From the NCBI RefSeq assembly GCF_900129245.1, contig NZ_FQUT01000007.1, positions 124,001-188,000 of the forward strand: a stretch of DNA of 64,000 nucleotides. Direction: 5' to 3'. The stretch comes from Chryseobacterium arachidis. Lineage in GTDB: Bacteria > Bacteroidota > Bacteroidia > Flavobacteriales > Weeksellaceae. Below, one piece after another: positions 52,856 to 61,459 of this stretch (the first letter of the stretch is position 1; the number at the start of each line of letters is the position of its first letter). The notes below the pieces were generated by a model, which saw only the letters and a list, made by a program, of their open reading frames with translations, ran no database searches and was not told where the DNA came from. Made by a program: the position numbers and the translations under genes.

Positions 52856-52895
52856 AATATTTTGTTTTTTGTTTGTTTAGATTTGGTTTAAAATT

Positions 52896-53105
52896 TTAAT
52901 ATGGAGATTCCCATTGAAGTTGGTTAATGATTCTCATTTTTACCTGGATTTTGTTTTCTACCTCTTCGGGAATTACGTAGCTTGTTTCGTTCCAGATGGA
53001 GCTTAGCTCTTTATGGATAAACATTCTATCGAAGTCTGTAAGGTATTTTTCTCCGTAGCTGTCGTATTGTAATGCGATGGTAAGTATGTTTTCTCTTGTA
53101 TTCAT
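52896..53105 (-). CDS. Small early protein
   Basis: 69 residues from the ATG at 53105 (MNTRENILTIALQYDSYGEKYLTD), two bases after the stop of the ATPase gene; an upstream ATG would overlap that gene by 76 bases. Content: DFDRMFIHKELSSIWNETSYVIPEEVENKIQVKMRIINQLQW. Not recognised. It lies between two early genes with no gap for its own promoter. Confidence 0.5.
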   Translation of the reverse strand: MNTRENILTIALQYDSYGEKYLTDFDRMFIHKELSSIWNETSYVIPEEVENKIQVKMRIINQLQWESPY

Positions 53106-53107
53106 TA

Positions 53108-53734
53108 TTATTGATTTTCTGTGATTGTTCCCCAATAGAGGTTTGCTTTTTCTTCGTTGATATTTAATGTTCCGCCCGGGCATCTTCCTGAAATAATGGC
53201 TCGTAAACCTTCCGCCTGGACAATAATTTTTGATAATTTTCGCCAGACCGTCCCTAGGGCACTGTCTGGAAGCCCCTTTTCTTCGTGGCTTACGAAAATG
53301 ATAAGTTTATTTTTATGCTTCTCTTTAAGCTCGAGTACCATTTTTCTTGTAATTTCGTCACGGTAAACAGTAGTATTGTCGATAAATATGATTTTAGGAC
53401 ACTTTCTGGATTCAAATTTTTGCACCAGCTCCTCCCAAGGCATATAGTCCAGAAGCTTAAAGTTTTTTTCGGTATCAGAAAGTCCGGCGAACACCATTGC
53501 TGAAATGATATCTTTTGAGAAACCTTCTTCTGCAGATACATACAATACTTTTCCGAAAGAAGCAAGATACTTTGCAAGCATCATGGCAAAAGTTGTCTTC
53601 CCATTTTTTTCAGCACCTCCTAAATACCAAAATCCTGTTGTTTCAGGTTGCCCGAAGGCTTTAAGCCATAAATCTTTAAATTCAAACTGTTTAAAGACAA
53701 TTGATAGTGCTTGTTTTACTGATATTGATTTCAT
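53108..53734 (-). CDS. P-loop ATPase of the early operon
   Basis: 208 residues with Walker A GGAEKNGKTT (39-48, Lys46) and a Walker B KIIFIDN (about 119-125), a RecA/KaiC-like layout with VLYVSAEEGF and KLIIFVSHEEKG. The start overlaps the MuB-like stop as ATGA, so translation is coupled. A second ATPase after MuB is usual in Bacteroidota Mu-like elements; it might help target capture or replication, but its role is not known. Confidence 0.68.
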   Translation of the reverse strand: MKSISVKQALSIVFKQFEFKDLWLKAFGQPETTGFWYLGGAEKNGKTTFAMMLAKYLASFGKVLYVSAEEGFSKDIISAMVFAGLSDTEKNFKLLDYMPWEELVQKFESRKCPKIIFIDNTTVYRDEITRKMVLELKEKHKNKLIIFVSHEEKGLPDSALGTVWRKLSKIIVQAEGLRAIISGRCPGGTLNINEEKANLYWGTITENQ

Positions 53735-54657
53735 GATTTATTAATATTAACTAAGGTTTTCAGATATCTCAATGATTTTATTTTTCCGTCTTCATATCCT
53801 TTTTTTATCTTATACTGAGAGTCTACTCTTACCATACAGCTTCTAATAACTTCATTGATAGAAGATTTATCTTCAAGGTTAACATACGCTACATCGCCAA
53901 TTAATTTGGTATAAAACTTTTTACGGTCTTCCGTACCTTTTGGTACCAATGTGACAAAATCATCTGAAAAGCGGCTGAATATTTCTGCAAAGCCTACTTT
54001 ATGATTATTGATCCCCTTCGTAATTTTTGCCCTTAAACCGTCTGCTCCAATCATAAACCAAGCACAACTGTCGACTGTATCATTCATTATTCCCTTCAGT
54101 TCCAGATAGGCACTATACTCTAAATCTCCTGCCTCATCGATGCATATAAAAGGATTTTCAAGGATATTTAAAGCGTATTTAACATTTTCAAGAACCTCAT
54201 GATATTTTCCTTTTGTATCACAACCTAAAACCAATGCAATTTGTTTGATGAATCTTACCTTCGTGTGCGTTTGTGAAGCATCCACATAAAAAGCATTTTT
54301 CATTTGTGAAATAATGGCTTTTGCACATTCGGTTTTTCCTATTCCACAGTCATCCACAAGAATCATGGAACTTTTGGTTTTCTGACAAAACATAAAGCTT
54401 TCATACATTTGATCATACACTTCAGTTCTCGCAAATTTCCAATCGTTTTTATTGATATTTACCTGAAATTTTTTTCCTATTCCAAGCCATTCGCCAGCGG
54501 ATAATACTTTTTCTGTTTCGCCTTTTTTTATTCTGCTGTATATTGAGCTGCTTATATTTAATTTTTTTGCAAAAGCAGCATCAGAACCTCCGAAATTTTT
54601 CCGGCCATTGAGCATCGCTTCGCGGATTTGTTGTTTTAATTCTTTATTGATTTCCAT
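53731..54657 (-). CDS. MuB-like AAA+ target-capture ATPase
   Basis: 308 residues, as for MuB (312). An N-terminal helix-turn-helix (about 20-50, GGSDAAFAKKLNISSSIYSRIKKG) precedes the AAA+ core with Walker A VDDCGIGKT (101-109, first Gly replaced by Asp) and Walker B FICIDEAGD (170-178). Sensor and C-terminal helices follow. MuB binds target DNA as a filament, directs insertion away from its own element and activates MuA. Follows the transposase by 15 bp. Loss of the first P-loop Gly is common in variant P-loops but should be noted. Confidence 0.85.
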   Translation of the reverse strand: MEINKELKQQIREAMLNGRKNFGGSDAAFAKKLNISSSIYSRIKKGETEKVLSAGEWLGIGKKFQVNINKNDWKFARTEVYDQMYESFMFCQKTKSSMILVDDCGIGKTECAKAIISQMKNAFYVDASQTHTKVRFIKQIALVLGCDTKGKYHEVLENVKYALNILENPFICIDEAGDLEYSAYLELKGIMNDTVDSCAWFMIGADGLRAKITKGINNHKVGFAEIFSRFSDDFVTLVPKGTEDRKKFYTKLIGDVAYVNLEDKSSINEVIRSCMVRVDSQYKIKKGYEDGKIKSLRYLKTLVNINKS

Positions 54658-54672
54658 ATTTTTTTTATTTGG

Positions 54673-56727
54673 TTATTTAAAATTCGATTTCCAGCTTCTT
54701 GCTGTTCCTTCTATTTTTTCGTAATTGTATTCCGGATTTTCTTCGAAAAAAATCTCCTGAGGAATAGATTCTGTTTGGTTGTACCGTTTTCTACCAGAAA
54801 TCTGAAATTTATTGTTAAGTGTTTTTTTACGATGATCGATAATCGTGATCTGTTCTATTTCTCTTTTTTGTTGTGCCATAAAAGAATTCACCGTGTTTTC
54901 ATAGGCCGACATTAGCTTTCTATTAATCTCACCTTGTTCGCTTCTCTCATGTCTTGATTTCGAATATTCTGGATGAGGAACCAAATCGCAAAGCATCATA
55001 TCATCATAATAAATCATTGCCTTTAATGTTTCTCCATTATTTCCGTCTAGCCAGAAAATTCTAAACTCTTTTCCTTCTACATATCTCATTAGCCTTATTA
55101 ATTCTTCACCCAAAACAAGCTCTCCATCTAATCCCAGTACATAAGTTGTATTTCTAAAATTGATGATTCCCGCTTTACAGCTTGATATTGTTTCTTTTCC
55201 CAGATATGGTAAAAATGCACTCCAATTGGTCGGCTGAGTATTTTTGTTTTGCATTTCGCAAAAAACTTCCCAACGAGTTTTATCTGTATAGACCGAATGA
55301 GGCGAATTGTTCCATGTTTCAATATCATTCAAAGAATTATCTACAATGTCATCATAAGGAATAAAAACCTCATCTTCAGCACTTTTTTGGTTTTCCTCTT
55401 TTCTTGCGTGTGGTCTTGCCATCCATCCAAGCCTGCTTTTTTCATGTCTATACCTAAGTTCTTCAAACTTTCTTTCGATTGCTTTTGATCTTGCTCGGTT
55501 GGCATAAATATTCACATTGTCGAACATAGCTCCGTTTCGTAAAAAAGTATCTTTAAAACTACTGTTTAATGAGCTCTCACATTCTAAACCTAAAGGAAGA
55601 TTAAATCCCCATTCCGAATAATTCCTTATCATTTGGCGATAAAACTCTTTGATGATTCCTTCCTTTGTTTTTCCGTGAACCCAGCAGGTCCAAGCTTCCG
55701 AACCAAGATCAATCCCCATATAAAACCAAACCCTATTCCTATTTTTATCGTACATAAAGGGAGGTTGTCTGTCATCAATAGAAATAAGCGTTCCTGCTTC
55801 CTTAATTTTTGTCAGTTTATGCCAAGGAATAAATTCTTGCATTAACTTCTGTCTGTCTCCGGATCTTTTTGCATAAGTCCCAATTCTATTTTCCCATTTT
55901 CCGAGCCAAGCAATAATGGAACTTTCTGATATCTCCTTGAATTTTACCTGATCTTTATAATTGTATACTTCTCCTGTATCGTGTGAAATGATTTCCAATT
56001 CTCCATTTAAAAAAGCTTTGTACTGATTGGCAACCTGGGTTTTGGATGGTTTGTATTCTTGGCCAGCAAAAATATCATTCAGTAACGAAACCATTTCATC
56101 TGTCATTAATTTTCTGTTTTGATTTTTTAACTTCCCAGAGATAAGACTATTATAATTATATCCGTGTTCAAACGTATTAAAATAAGGTTTCCAGATCCTG
56201 TCAAATGCCCTGTAAGAAGAAGGTATCGTATGACTTACATTAAAAAGCTTTGGTAAATATTCATTAAAAGTTACAATATCAGTACAGATTGATGGCAGTA
56301 AGCCTCTTCCTGATGATTTCTTTAACTTTTTCCATTCTTCAAGACGTGCGATTCTTAATCTTTCTGCAGCTAAAAGCACACTTGCATTTACTATATATTC
56401 TTGTTTAAAATTCTCCTTTAAAGGTGTTCCATCTTCAAATCTAAAATCTGTAAAATATCTTACTGCTGAAGGATCAAACTGAAAAAAGGAAATCATAGGA
56501 TGCTGCATTTTTCTGGGATCTCCAATACTGTCTTGCATTTCTTTTGGTAGCGAATCGAAATCTATCAACATTTGACGCCCATTACCACCTTTTCTAACCT
56601 GCTTTATACCAAATGGAACATTTCTATATCTTTGAATTTTCTTTTGTAAAGAATCTAAAGTGTTAAAATAGGCAGGTATAAGCTCGTCTTTGGTTACTAC
56701 CAATATATTTCCCCACTGAAATGGCAT
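54673..56727 (-). CDS. MuA-like DDE transposase
   Basis: 684 residues, as for MuA (663). A DNA-binding start (PFQWGNILVVTKDELIPAYF; FNTLDSLQKKIQRYRNVPFGIKQVRKGG) is followed by the RNase-H core: first acid Asp318 (LISIDDRQPPF), second site at 381-387 (LECESSL; Glu382 or Glu384 where MuA has Asp336), and Glu418 in SKAIERKFEELRYRHE, the counterpart of MuA Glu392. A beta-barrel and C-terminal basic region follow. It would cut and join the element ends. A Glu at the second place makes this D-E-E by eye and needs alignment to settle. Confidence 0.9.
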   Translation of the reverse strand: MPFQWGNILVVTKDELIPAYFNTLDSLQKKIQRYRNVPFGIKQVRKGGNGRQMLIDFDSLPKEMQDSIGDPRKMQHPMISFFQFDPSAVRYFTDFRFEDGTPLKENFKQEYIVNASVLLAAERLRIARLEEWKKLKKSSGRGLLPSICTDIVTFNEYLPKLFNVSHTIPSSYRAFDRIWKPYFNTFEHGYNYNSLISGKLKNQNRKLMTDEMVSLLNDIFAGQEYKPSKTQVANQYKAFLNGELEIISHDTGEVYNYKDQVKFKEISESSIIAWLGKWENRIGTYAKRSGDRQKLMQEFIPWHKLTKIKEAGTLISIDDRQPPFMYDKNRNRVWFYMGIDLGSEAWTCWVHGKTKEGIIKEFYRQMIRNYSEWGFNLPLGLECESSLNSSFKDTFLRNGAMFDNVNIYANRARSKAIERKFEELRYRHEKSRLGWMARPHARKEENQKSAEDEVFIPYDDIVDNSLNDIETWNNSPHSVYTDKTRWEVFCEMQNKNTQPTNWSAFLPYLGKETISSCKAGIINFRNTTYVLGLDGELVLGEELIRLMRYVEGKEFRIFWLDGNNGETLKAMIYYDDMMLCDLVPHPEYSKSRHERSEQGEINRKLMSAYENTVNSFMAQQKREIEQITIIDHRKKTLNNKFQISGRKRYNQTESIPQEIFFEENPEYNYEKIEGTARSWKSNFK

Positions 56728-56770
56728 AATCTTCTTCGCTATTTTTTATTTTATGATTTGGCTGATGATC

Positions 56771-56905
56771 TTAAGAGTCTCTATAACTGATCCGAAAAAA
56801 AACGCCTAAAATGATTTGGTAATTAGCTATTTCTTTTTTGCCTGTTTTAGGATCGATTACTTTTATTTCTTTGTGACAAAATAGTATCTGTAAAATTTTC
56901 TTCAT
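56771..56905 (-). CDS. 44-residue early protein
   Basis: ATG at 56905 overlaps the previous stop as ATGA; reads MKKILQILFCHKEIKVIDPKTGKKEIANYQIILGVFFRISYRDS (44 residues; shown as MKKILQILFCHKEIKVID and PKTGKKEIANYQIILGVFF). Below the usual size limit, yet it has coupled translation and sits between two early genes. A basic central turn (DPKTGKKE) is all that is notable. Confidence 0.5.
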   Translation of the reverse strand: MKKILQILFCHKEIKVIDPKTGKKEIANYQIILGVFFRISYRDS

Positions 56906-57123
56906 GGTATTTTATTATTTAAGTGTTTTACCTCATTATTGATGGCTTCTTCGGCTTTTCTCAAAAAGAATTTATATTCTTTACACAATACATCAGATTT
57001 TTCACCTACTCTATCTCCCCGTAAAGATTTTCGAATGTAATCTAAAGAACAACTGTGCCTTTCCTTTAGAATATTTAGAATCTCCGCATTGTAGTACGTT
57101 CTTTTTTTAGTAGTTTTGTTCAT
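56902..57123 (-). CDS. Small early DNA-binding-like protein (Ner-position)
   Basis: 73 residues: TKKRTYYNAEILNILKERHSCSLDYIRKSLRGDRVGEKSDVLCKEYKFFLRKAEEAIN. A helical protein with a likely helix-turn-helix (SLDYIRKSLRGDRVG). It is the first gene of the leftward early operon, divergent from the repressor, which is the place of Ner in Mu. Ner represses early genes after the switch; the same role here is inferred from place and helices only. Confidence 0.55.
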   Translation of the reverse strand: MNKTTKKRTYYNAEILNILKERHSCSLDYIRKSLRGDRVGEKSDVLCKEYKFFLRKAEEAINNEVKHLNNKIP

Positions 57124-57148
57124 TATGGTGTTTGTATTTTGTACAGGA

Positions 57149-57204
57149 CAAATATCGTAAAGTTTTACGAATAACCAAATGAAAATTCGAAAAATTTATC
57201 GAAT
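57149..57204. promoter_or_regulatory. Early promoter and paired repressor operators
   Basis: On the minus strand TTTG (57176-57179), 19 bp, then GATATTTG (57149-57156) fits the Bacteroidota -33/-7 promoter. Operator O1, TCGTAAAGTTTTACGA (57155-57170), overlaps the -7 box. Operator O2, TCGAAAAATTTATCGA (57187-57202), lies toward the repressor gene. Both are 16-bp near-palindromes with half-site TCGWAAA, centred 32 bp apart. The repressor would shut early transcription at O1 and may limit its own at O2. Confidence 0.7.
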
Positions 57205-57224
57205 TAAATATTAATTTATTGATT

Positions 57225-58019
57225 ATGAATGGAATAAATTTTCGTATCAAACAACTAGTAGACCATTTTGCAAACGGTAACAACTCTGTATTTGCTAATA
57301 TAATAGGGGTAAATGAAGCTAATATAAGAAGCTATATCAATGGAACTGAGCCAAAATTCAATGTGATCGAAAAAATATGCAAAACCCTCGAAATAAATTT
57401 CGAATGGCTGATTTTAGAGAGGGGCAAAATGCTTGCTGAAAATAAAAGTGAGCAAATCGCGTTACAATCAGACTTTTATCATCGAGTTCCGCAGGTAATT
57501 ACCGTTGATGCACACAATAAAGATAATATTGCATTAGTTCCAAACAAACTAAAGGCAGGATATTTACAAGGTTATAACGATCCAAATTTCATTAAAACAC
57601 TTCCCACATTCAGATTACCCAACCTAAATAATGGTGTATTTAGAATGTTTGAAATAGAAGGAAACTCTATGTTTCCTACTCTTCCTGACAGAACTTATGT
57701 TATCGGGCAGTTCGTAGACGATTGGATACATGATATCAAAGACAACATGCTATATGCAATAATTTCTAATGAAATTGAAGACGGACTCATAAAAAGATGC
57801 CTGAACAGGATAAAAAAATACGATAATTTAATATGCAAATCAGACAATAGAAGAAATTTCCCAACCCAAAACATCCATCCAAATACTATAAAAGAAGTTT
57901 GGGAAATAAAATTACACCTTAACTTTAATCTACCAGACCCTGCAGATTTTTATGAAAGATTAAATGATCTGGAAGCAGAAATACAAAACTTAAAAGTAAG
58001 AAAAAACATAAACAATTGA
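57225..58019 (+). CDS. S24-type (LexA/CI-like) self-cleaving repressor
   Basis: 264 residues from the ATG at 57225 (a TTG two codons earlier is possible). Helix-turn-helix about 20-60 (VFANIIGVNEANIRSYINGTEPKF), then the S24 peptidase domain: likely cleavage site Ala111-Gly112 in LKAGYLQGY, nucleophile Ser148 in EIEGNSMFP, and Lys190 in EDGLIKRCLNRI. Repressors of this class cut themselves when RecA is activated by DNA damage. Divergent from the early operon with two operators between. SOS induction of the element is the natural inference. The C-terminus has a short coiled coil (FYERLNDLEAEIQNLKV). Confidence 0.85.
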   Translation: MNGINFRIKQLVDHFANGNNSVFANIIGVNEANIRSYINGTEPKFNVIEKICKTLEINFEWLILERGKMLAENKSEQIALQSDFYHRVPQVITVDAHNKDNIALVPNKLKAGYLQGYNDPNFIKTLPTFRLPNLNNGVFRMFEIEGNSMFPTLPDRTYVIGQFVDDWIHDIKDNMLYAIISNEIEDGLIKRCLNRIKKYDNLICKSDNRRNFPTQNIHPNTIKEVWEIKLHLNFNLPDPADFYERLNDLEAEIQNLKVRKNINN

Positions 58020-58144
58020 TTATCAGACAAAATAAATAAAAAGTAAATACCCCTATATATATCTGAATAATAGAAAAATGACCAGTTTTCACCAAATGCG
58101 TAATCATTTTAGCAACGAAAATGCTTAATATTACACAACATTTT

Positions 58145-58180
58145 CCATCCAAGTGTCCATCCAAGTGTCTATCCAAAATA
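58145..58180. repeat. Three tandem 12-bp iterons near the left end
   Basis: CCATCCAAGTGT (58145-58156), an exact second copy (58157-58168) and a diverged third CTATCCAAAATA (58169-58180). The TCCAA core recalls the end sites (TCCAAAYG). They could be internal transposase sites, an enhancer-like site or repressor sites. Confidence 0.65.
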
Positions 58181-58292
58181 AATTTTAGTATTTTTCATGA
58201 GAACCTTAAAAAATAAAATTATTGTAAACACAAATATATCAACACTTAGGAGATAACAACCCGAACTAAATAATTAAGATAGAAGAAAATTA

Positions 58293-58314
58293 AATAACAA
58301 TTATGACATTTGGA
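58293..58314. promoter_or_regulatory. Left-end candidate transposase-binding site
   Basis: On the minus strand TCCAAATGTCATAATTG followed by TTATT matches the right-end stretch 34912-34933 in 19 of 22 positions, in inverted orientation. The match continues outward on the other side as CTTTTT. It lies 274 bp beyond the repressor, as expected for a Mu left end. Confidence 0.6.
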
Positions 58315-58322
58315 AAAAGTCA

Positions 58323-58785
58323 AATATTATATAAAAACATCTCTATATGATTAAATAACAACAAATTACCAACTCATATAGCTATTCTTTTTATAGACAT
58401 TTTATTTTAATAATTGTAAGGATAAAATTATTTTAGTTAAGCAAGAATATTTTTCCCTCATTTTATAGCTGGTATAGAATTAAAAATCTTAAGAGTCGGT
58501 TAAAATTTTATTCAAGCATTTTATTATTTATTCTCAGATGATTTAAGATATATCGAAATTCAATATATCTATGAAAACTACCTTTTTTAATAAAAACATC
58601 AAAAATATAATCATTAAATAGGCACTCGTATATTATGCAAAATAAATTAAGAAGTTTGAACAGTCTCTAATAATTTTTGAAAAATTATCATGTAACTTTT
58701 AATACCAATTCTTCTCAATTTAAGTTCAAATATGGTCAAATTTCAATTTAAAGAATTCATAAAACAAATCTCCAATAAAGAAAAA
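58323..58785. other. Host-side gap between element and dnaK, no gene seen
   Basis: About 460 bp, very AT-rich, with no credible open frame, RNA gene or repeat family member. CAAATAT occurs at both element edges (34895-34901 and 58321-58327) and might include the target duplication, but in such AT-rich DNA this may be chance. The other part of the 58020-58849 gap holds the iterons and the left-end site. Confidence 0.5.
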
Positions 58786-58813
58786 GCCGCTACAAACAAA
58801 AGTTTATAGCGGC
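58786..58813 (-). terminator. dnaK terminator
   Basis: GCCGCTA and TAGCGGC pair, the inner CAAAC/GTTTA adds mostly paired bases around AAAA; the minus strand continues with CTTTTTCTTT. It lies 37 bp after the dnaK stop. Confidence 0.85.
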
Positions 58814-58849
58814 CTTTATATATAATGATTAATTTATAATCAAAAATAA

Positions 58850-60733
58850 TTATTTCACTTCTTCGAAGTCTGCATCCTGTACATCTTCTGCACCTCCCGC
58901 ATTTCCAGCGCTTGCATCAGCTCCAGGTTGTTGACCAGCTGCATACAATTCTTCTGAAGCTGCCATCCAAGCCGCATCTAAAGCTTCTGTTTTAGCTTTT
59001 ACGTCGTCTACATTTTTAGCTTCGAAAGCAGTTTTCAATTCTGCGTGAGCTGCTTCGATTGCTGCTTTTTTGTCAGCAGAAAGTTTTTCACCGAATTCTT
59101 TCAATTGCTTTTCAGTCTGGAAGATCAATCCGTCTGCTTTGTTGAAGATTTCAACTTCTTCTTTTCTCTTAGCATCCGCCGCAGAGTTTTCCTGAGCTTC
59201 TTTTTTCATTCTTTCGATTTCTTCATCAGAAAGACCTGAAGAAGCCTGGATTTTGATAGACTGCTCTTTACCTGTTCCCTTATCTTTAGCAGAAACACTT
59301 AGAATACCGTTTGCATCGATATCGAAAGTAACTTCGATTTGAGGAACTCCTCTTGGTGCTGGTGGAATATCTGTAAGGTCAAATCTACCGATTTCTTTAT
59401 TATCGTTGAACATTGATCTTTCTCCTTGTCCTACTCTGATGCTTACAGCTGGCTGGTTGTCAGAAGCTGTAGAGAATACTTCAGATTTTTTAGTTGGGAT
59501 CGTAGTGTTTGCTTCAATCAATTTAGTGAAAACAGAACCCATAGTTTCGATACCTAAAGAAAGTGGCGTAACATCCAATAAAAGAACGTCTTTTACATCA
59601 CCTGTCAATACACCTCCCTGGATTGCTGCACCAATGGCTACAACCTCATCCGGGTTAACTCCTTTAGATGGTTTTTTACCGAAGAATTTTTCAACTTCTT
59701 CCTGGATAATTGGGATTCTTGTAGAACCACCCACCAAGATTACTTCGTCGATATCTGAAGTTGATAAACCTGCATCTTTTAATGCTTTAGCAACCGGCTC
59801 CATAGATCTTCTTACTAAGTCTGCAGATAATTGCTCGAATTTAGCTTTAGTTAAAGTCTTAACTAAGTGTTTTGGACCTGTAGCTGTAGCTGTAATATAT
59901 GGAAGGTTGATTTCAGTTTGAGGAGAAGAAGATAACTCGATTTTTGCTTTTTCAGCAGCTTCTTTCAATCTTTGTAATGCAATGGCATCAGATTTTAAGT
60001 CAACACCTTCTTCAGCTTTGAATTCATCTGCCATCCAGTTGATGATCACATCATCAAAATCGTCACCTCCTAAGTGTGTATCACCGTTTGTAGACAATAC
60101 TTCGAATACGCCGTCCCCTAAATCAAGGATAGAGATATCGAAAGTACCACCACCAAGGTCATATACAGCGATTTTTTGATCTTTATGGTTTTTATCTAAA
60201 CCGTAAGCTAACGCTGCAGCAGTAGGTTCGTTGATAATTCTTTCTACTTTAAGACCAGCGATTTCACCAGCTTCTTTGGTAGCCTGTCTTTGAGCATCAT
60301 TAAAGTATGCAGGAACAGTGATTACCGCTCTTGTTACTTCCTGACCAAGATAATCTTCAGCAGTTTTCTTCATTTTCTGAAGCGTCATTGCAGAAATTTC
60401 CTGTGGCGTATATTCTCTGTCGTCGATTTTTACTTTTACAGTATCATTTGGACCAGATACTACTTTATAAGGTACTCTTGAGATTTCAGAAGCATCATCT
60501 TTAAAGTGAGTTCCGATAAATCTTTTGATAGAATAAACAGTTTTTGTAGGGTTTGTTACCGCCTGTCTTTTTGCAGGATCACCTACTTTTCTTTCACCAT
60601 CTTCAGTAAATGCTACGATAGACGGAGTCGTTCTTTTACCTTCTGCGTTAGGGATAACAACAGGGTCTTTCCCCTCCATTACAGCAACACACGAGTTGGT
60701 TGTACCTAAGTCAATTCCAATTATTTTACTCAT
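58850..60733 (-). CDS. dnaK: Hsp70 chaperone DnaK
   Basis: 627 residues, normal length. ATPase domain with [17 protein letters not shown] at the start, [32 protein letters not shown] and [13 protein letters not shown]; substrate domain with [17 protein letters not shown]-terminal lid with a Gly/Ala-rich tail and the [12 protein letters not shown] end that binds co-chaperones. It folds and protects cytoplasmic proteins. Alone here: no grpE, dnaJ or CIRCE element is seen beside it. The Mu-type element ends about 530 bp beyond its stop. Confidence 0.98.
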   Translation of the reverse strand: MSKIIGIDLGTTNSCVAVMEGKDPVVIPNAEGKRTTPSIVAFTEDGERKVGDPAKRQAVTNPTKTVYSIKRFIGTHFKDDASEISRVPYKVVSGPNDTVKVKIDDREYTPQEISAMTLQKMKKTAEDYLGQEVTRAVITVPAYFNDAQRQATKEAGEIAGLKVERIINEPTAAALAYGLDKNHKDQKIAVYDLGGGTFDISILDLGDGVFEVLSTNGDTHLGGDDFDDVIINWMADEFKAEEGVDLKSDAIALQRLKEAAEKAKIELSSSPQTEINLPYITATATGPKHLVKTLTKAKFEQLSADLVRRSMEPVAKALKDAGLSTSDIDEVILVGGSTRIPIIQEEVEKFFGKKPSKGVNPDEVVAIGAAIQGGVLTGDVKDVLLLDVTPLSLGIETMGSVFTKLIEANTTIPTKKSEVFSTASDNQPAVSIRVGQGERSMFNDNKEIGRFDLTDIPPAPRGVPQIEVTFDIDANGILSVSAKDKGTGKEQSIKIQASSGLSDEEIERMKKEAQENSAADAKRKEEVEIFNKADGLIFQTEKQLKEFGEKLSADKKAAIEAAHAELKTAFEAKNVDDVKAKTEALDAAWMAASEELYAAGQQPGADASAGNAGGAEDVQDADFEEVK

Positions 60734-61017
60734 AATATTTTATTTTTTCTAATTTTTAAAATTAATTTACACTCAGTATTTCTCAATATTTATACCATTC
60801 AAATTTTTATGACAAATTGACATATTTGATATTAAAAATTGAAATATCATAATACTTTTAGGACTAAAAAAACATAAAATCTTGTTTAAAATAAGGTTAA
60901 ACTTTCTTTTTCAATTCATTGAAATTTTGTCATTAATTTTAAATAATTAAAAAAGATTTTATCAATTTTGTCACTTTCAGATTTGAAAATAATCTTCTTG
61001 AAGTATATAAATTTATG

Positions 61018-61200
61018 TTCACAAAGTTTTTAAGTAGCTACAAAAGACACCAAAGATTTAGATAATGTGTTTTAAGTTTATCATTAAACTGGCGAAAAGA
61101 ACACATAAAGTTTTAAAAAAATCTTTGATTTTTATCCTTTTGAGAGATTTTATTAACTAATTATAGCTGGAAGAATATCTTGTGACTTTTGTGGTTAAAT
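61018..61200. repeat. MITE-like unit, second well-preserved copy
   Basis: Begins near CACAAAGTTTTTAAGTAGC and CAAAAGACACCAAAG, has GCGAAAAGAACACATAAAG inside (shared with 28932-29030) and ends CTTGTGACTTTTGTGGTTAAA, the mirror of the left edge of the 10381 element. No open frame. The rest of the 60734-61459 gap is the AT-rich leaders of dnaK and ppk1. Confidence 0.6.
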
Positions 61201-61459
61201 TTAAAATTGGTCTAAACAAACTTATATCTCCCCAATCTTTACAAATAATTTCAAATTGAATTCAAAACATTCATTAAAAATTTTCATTGAACACCTTTCT
61301 TTTCCGTTTGTTTTTAATAACTTTAATCGATTACAACGAATAACCAAAATTCATCCGAATAAGTGCAATTTAACCTCTTAAAATTTAAACAAACCTTAAT
61401 GTTAGAAAGTACTTTTACCACCGATGAATCATTATTTTTACCAAATTATAAACTAAGGA

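Larger units (their letters stand above)
34900..58325. mobile_element. Mu-type transposable element with a contractile tail module and no head genes (candidate mobile tailocin)
   Basis: The left end lies near the repressor (58.3 kb) and the right end past the tail fibres (34.9 kb); boundaries are approximate. Seen: repressor, MuA-like and MuB-like proteins, DUF3164, a GemA-like protein, endolysin, spanin and a full set of contractile-tail genes. Not seen: portal, terminase, protease/scaffold, major capsid and head-completion genes, in any frame. Inverted sites about 22 bp long (19 matches) occur at 34912-34933 and 58293-58314. The size of about 23.4 kb is well below the 35-40 kb usual for Mu-like phages. 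It contains none of the host intergenic repeats that crowd the flanking sugar locus. Confidence 0.8.

Noticed and set aside
57925-58176. Minus-strand open frame over the repressor end
   Set aside because: Low-complexity hydrophobic translation that is antisense to a well-supported gene and reads through the iterons.
34900-58325. Element as an intact Mu-like phage
   Set aside because: No capsid, portal, terminase or protease/scaffold gene can be seen in any frame, and the span is too short to hold them.
34900-58325. Element as an extracellular contractile injection system or T6SS
   Set aside because: Single sheath and tube genes, no AAA+ ATPase of the Afp15/ClpV type, no effector-like cargo, and the presence of endolysin, spanin and transposition genes.
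58321-58327. CAAATAT at both edges as a proven target duplication
   Set aside because: The flanks are so AT-rich that a 7-base match can arise by chance, and Mu-type duplications are 5 bp; kept only as a hint.
60734-60900. CIRCE operator before dnaK
   Set aside because: No TTAGCACTC-type inverted repeat was found in the leader.
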